This document shows, piece by piece, positions 4,543 through 5,573 of a stretch of 5,573 nucleotides of DNA. The notes under the pieces were generated by a model. It saw only the letters and a program-made list of their open reading frames with translations, searched no databases and was not told where the DNA came from. The first letter of the stretch is position 1. Every line of letters starts with the position of its first letter. The position numbers and the translations under genes are program-made. Source of the stretch: CAZFRF01 sp964540925 (GTDB lineage: Bacteria > Patescibacteriota > Microgenomatia > Levybacterales > UBA12049); contig CAZIOR010000030.1 of NCBI GenBank assembly GCA_964540925.1, positions 1-5,573 on the forward strand, written 5' to 3'.

Positions 4543-4618
4543 TGGTGGACGATGCAAGATTCGAACTCGCGACATCTTCAGTGTAAATGAAGCGCTCTAC
4601 CAGCTGAGCTAATCGTCC
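4543..4618 (-). tRNA. tRNA-Val(TAC), with encoded CCA
   Basis: The minus-strand cloverleaf has acceptor stem GGACGAT/ATCGTCC with discriminator A, D arm GCTC/GAGC with loop AGCTGGTA, anticodon stem CTTCA/TGAAG with loop TTTACAC (anticodon TAC), a 5-base variable loop and T arm GCGAG-TTCGAAT-CTTGC. The discriminator is followed by CCA (4545-4543), so the 3' end is encoded, unlike the other two tRNAs here. With U at the wobble position it could read several or all of the four Val codons. It is the first gene of the Val-Phe pair. Confidence 0.97.
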
Positions 4619-4629
4619 TTTAGGTCTTA

Positions 4630-4658
4630 ATTTTACCAAATTAATGAGGTAAGTACAA
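4630..4658 (-). promoter_or_regulatory. Probable promoter of the tRNA-Val/tRNA-Phe pair
   Basis: On the minus strand a weak -35 box TTGTAC (4658-4653; the TTG core only) is followed by a 17-base spacer ending in TGG and a -10 box TAAAAT (4635-4630; 5 of 6 positions) with an extended -10 TG. The -10 box ends 11 bases before the mature tRNA-Val 5' end, allowing a leader of about 4-5 bases. It fits within the 41-base gap between the permease stop and tRNA-Val, so the tRNA pair does not need readthrough from the permease. Confidence 0.55.
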
Positions 4659-4659
4659 A

Positions 4660-5568
4660 CTATGCTTTCTTATTTTGTTGAGATACTTTGAATACTGCAA
4701 AGATTAAAAAGAATATTCCCATAATTTGAGTTGGAGACAGAGTTTTATGGAAATAGAAGTAATCAATAAGTACGGCTGTAATTGGAAAGGCCATTTCACA
4801 AATTGCACTAACTCTGGCGCTGGTTTTTTTAAGTCCATAATAATAGATAACTAATGAAACCATACCTGTTGAGAGCGCAATAACAATTAGAGTAGTTATT
4901 TGCTGTGTATTTAAGGCAAAAAGGCTTGAAGTTTGATTTTGTAAAATAACAAAACCCAAAGCAAATATTGGCGCTAAGAAAAATCTTTCAGCAGTAGCAG
5001 TTAAAAAACTGACCTTTTTTAAAACTAATTTACTAACAGCAGTCGAGCTACCCCACATAAAACCTGCTCCTAAAGCAAGCAGAGCTGCAATTAATGCTCC
5101 TTGTCCAGTCTGCAAATTAAAAGTTAAATCTTTAAAAGTTACAAAATAGACCGAAATTAAAGCTATAACTGTCCAAAATAAAAACTTTTTAGATACTTTT
5201 TCTTTTAAAAGCAAAGAAGCAGCAAGAATCGCCCAAATAGGTTGAAGCTGTTGTTGCAAAAGTACTACTACGCTATATGAAATAAAATTAACCTTTTGCA
5301 AAGCAAGAGTATAGAAAATTGTACCTAAAGCGCCTGAGAAAAGAGAAACTATAGCTATTCCAATCCATTCTTTTCTGGTCATTTTCTTTAAATCCTTTAT
5401 CCATTTAAAGAAAATAAAGCTTAAAATTACAAAACCAAATAAATGCTCGTAAAAAACAATAGTAGCAGGTGGTAGGGAATAGAGGCTAATTCTTAAAACC
5501 CCATCTAAAGCCCAAAGGCTCGCAGCAATAACAATAAATAATGGTCCAAGACCAAGTATTTTTTTCAT
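4660..5568 (-). CDS. EamA/DMT-superfamily permease
   Basis: This 302-residue, very hydrophobic protein has about ten membrane segments arranged as two repeats (about 9-144 and 157-295), the usual size and duplication of EamA-domain members of the drug/metabolite transporter superfamily. Characteristic points are the start of repeat one (ASLWALDGVLR, 16-26), its YTLALQKVNFISYSVVVLLQQ region (86-106, ending near P110), AAGF-like MWGSSTAVSK at the start of repeat two (171-180) and YYGLKKTSARVSAICEMAFPI (243-263), matching the family pattern of a conserved segment before a proline late in each repeat. Members export or import amino acids, nucleotides or other metabolites; the substrate cannot be assigned. 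The ATG at 5568 gives MKKILGLGPLF, a natural family N-terminus, but only five bases remain upstream in the window, so a longer start and the promoter cannot be checked. The gene ends 41 bases before tRNA-Val with no visible hairpin terminator. Confidence 0.92.
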   Translation of the reverse strand: MKKILGLGPLFIVIAASLWALDGVLRISLYSLPPATIVFYEHLFGFVILSFIFFKWIKDLKKMTRKEWIGIAIVSLFSGALGTIFYTLALQKVNFISYSVVVLLQQQLQPIWAILAASLLLKEKVSKKFLFWTVIALISVYFVTFKDLTFNLQTGQGALIAALLALGAGFMWGSSTAVSKLVLKKVSFLTATAERFFLAPIFALGFVILQNQTSSLFALNTQQITTLIVIALSTGMVSLVIYYYGLKKTSARVSAICEMAFPITAVLIDYFYFHKTLSPTQIMGIFFLIFAVFKVSQQNKKA

Positions 5569-5573
5569 AATCT

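Noticed and set aside
1..5573. CRISPR array, transposon, phage, toxin-antitoxin or other defence system
   Set aside because: No spaced direct repeats, transposase, integrase or nuclease motifs, or paired toxin-antitoxin genes are visible on either strand, and the tRNAs carry no flanking attachment-site duplication.

Overview
This AT-rich window looks like a chromosomal segment of a Candidate Phyla Radiation (Patescibacteria) bacterium, most likely Microgenomates-like. The placement is from memory, not a search: several proteins resemble conserved hypothetical families I associate with that group (the sensor-like membrane protein, the stalked phosphodiester glycosidase, the secreted coiled-coil protein and its Pro-rich membrane partner). 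Gene packing is extremely tight, no start codon has a recognisable Shine-Dalgarno sequence, and TGA is used as a stop, which argues against the recoded Gracilibacteria/Absconditabacteria. No stretch over about 100 bases lacks a gene.

Layout. (1) Bases 1-2149, plus strand: a three-gene operon with no spacers. It holds the C-terminal end of a membrane protein with an extracytoplasmic sensor-like domain, a zinc-ribbon NUDIX hydrolase (1-base stop/start overlap), and a membrane-anchored coiled-coil protein ending in a phosphodiester glycosidase (NAGPA) domain (start directly after the NUDIX stop). (2) Bases 2150-3426, minus strand: a two-gene operon for a Pro-rich single-pass membrane protein and a secreted helical/coiled-coil protein. 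They overlap by ATGA, and the second gene ends base-to-base against the plus-strand operon. (3) Bases 3469-3947, minus strand: tRNA-Gly(GCC) behind its own strong promoter, preceded by a 122-aa arginine-rich protein of unknown function. (4) Bases 3948-4044: a short divergent promoter region. (5) Bases 4045-4440, plus strand: a small membrane protein with four predicted segments. (6) Bases 4469-4618, minus strand: a tRNA-Val(TAC)/tRNA-Phe(GAA) pair one base apart. (7) Bases 4660-5568, minus strand: a 10-segment EamA/DMT-family permease.

The genes do not form one obvious pathway. Two small clusters appear to concern the cell surface: sensor-like domain plus anchored glycosidase, and Pro-rich membrane protein plus secreted coiled-coil protein. 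The rest is housekeeping (tRNAs, transport, nucleotide hydrolysis). The clearest shared pattern is in expression signals. Five sigma70-like promoters can be placed, all with a 17-base spacer. In the three that drive proteins, the -10 box lies only 6-8 bases before the ATG, which predicts leaderless mRNAs. I see no mobile element, CRISPR array, phage gene or defence system.
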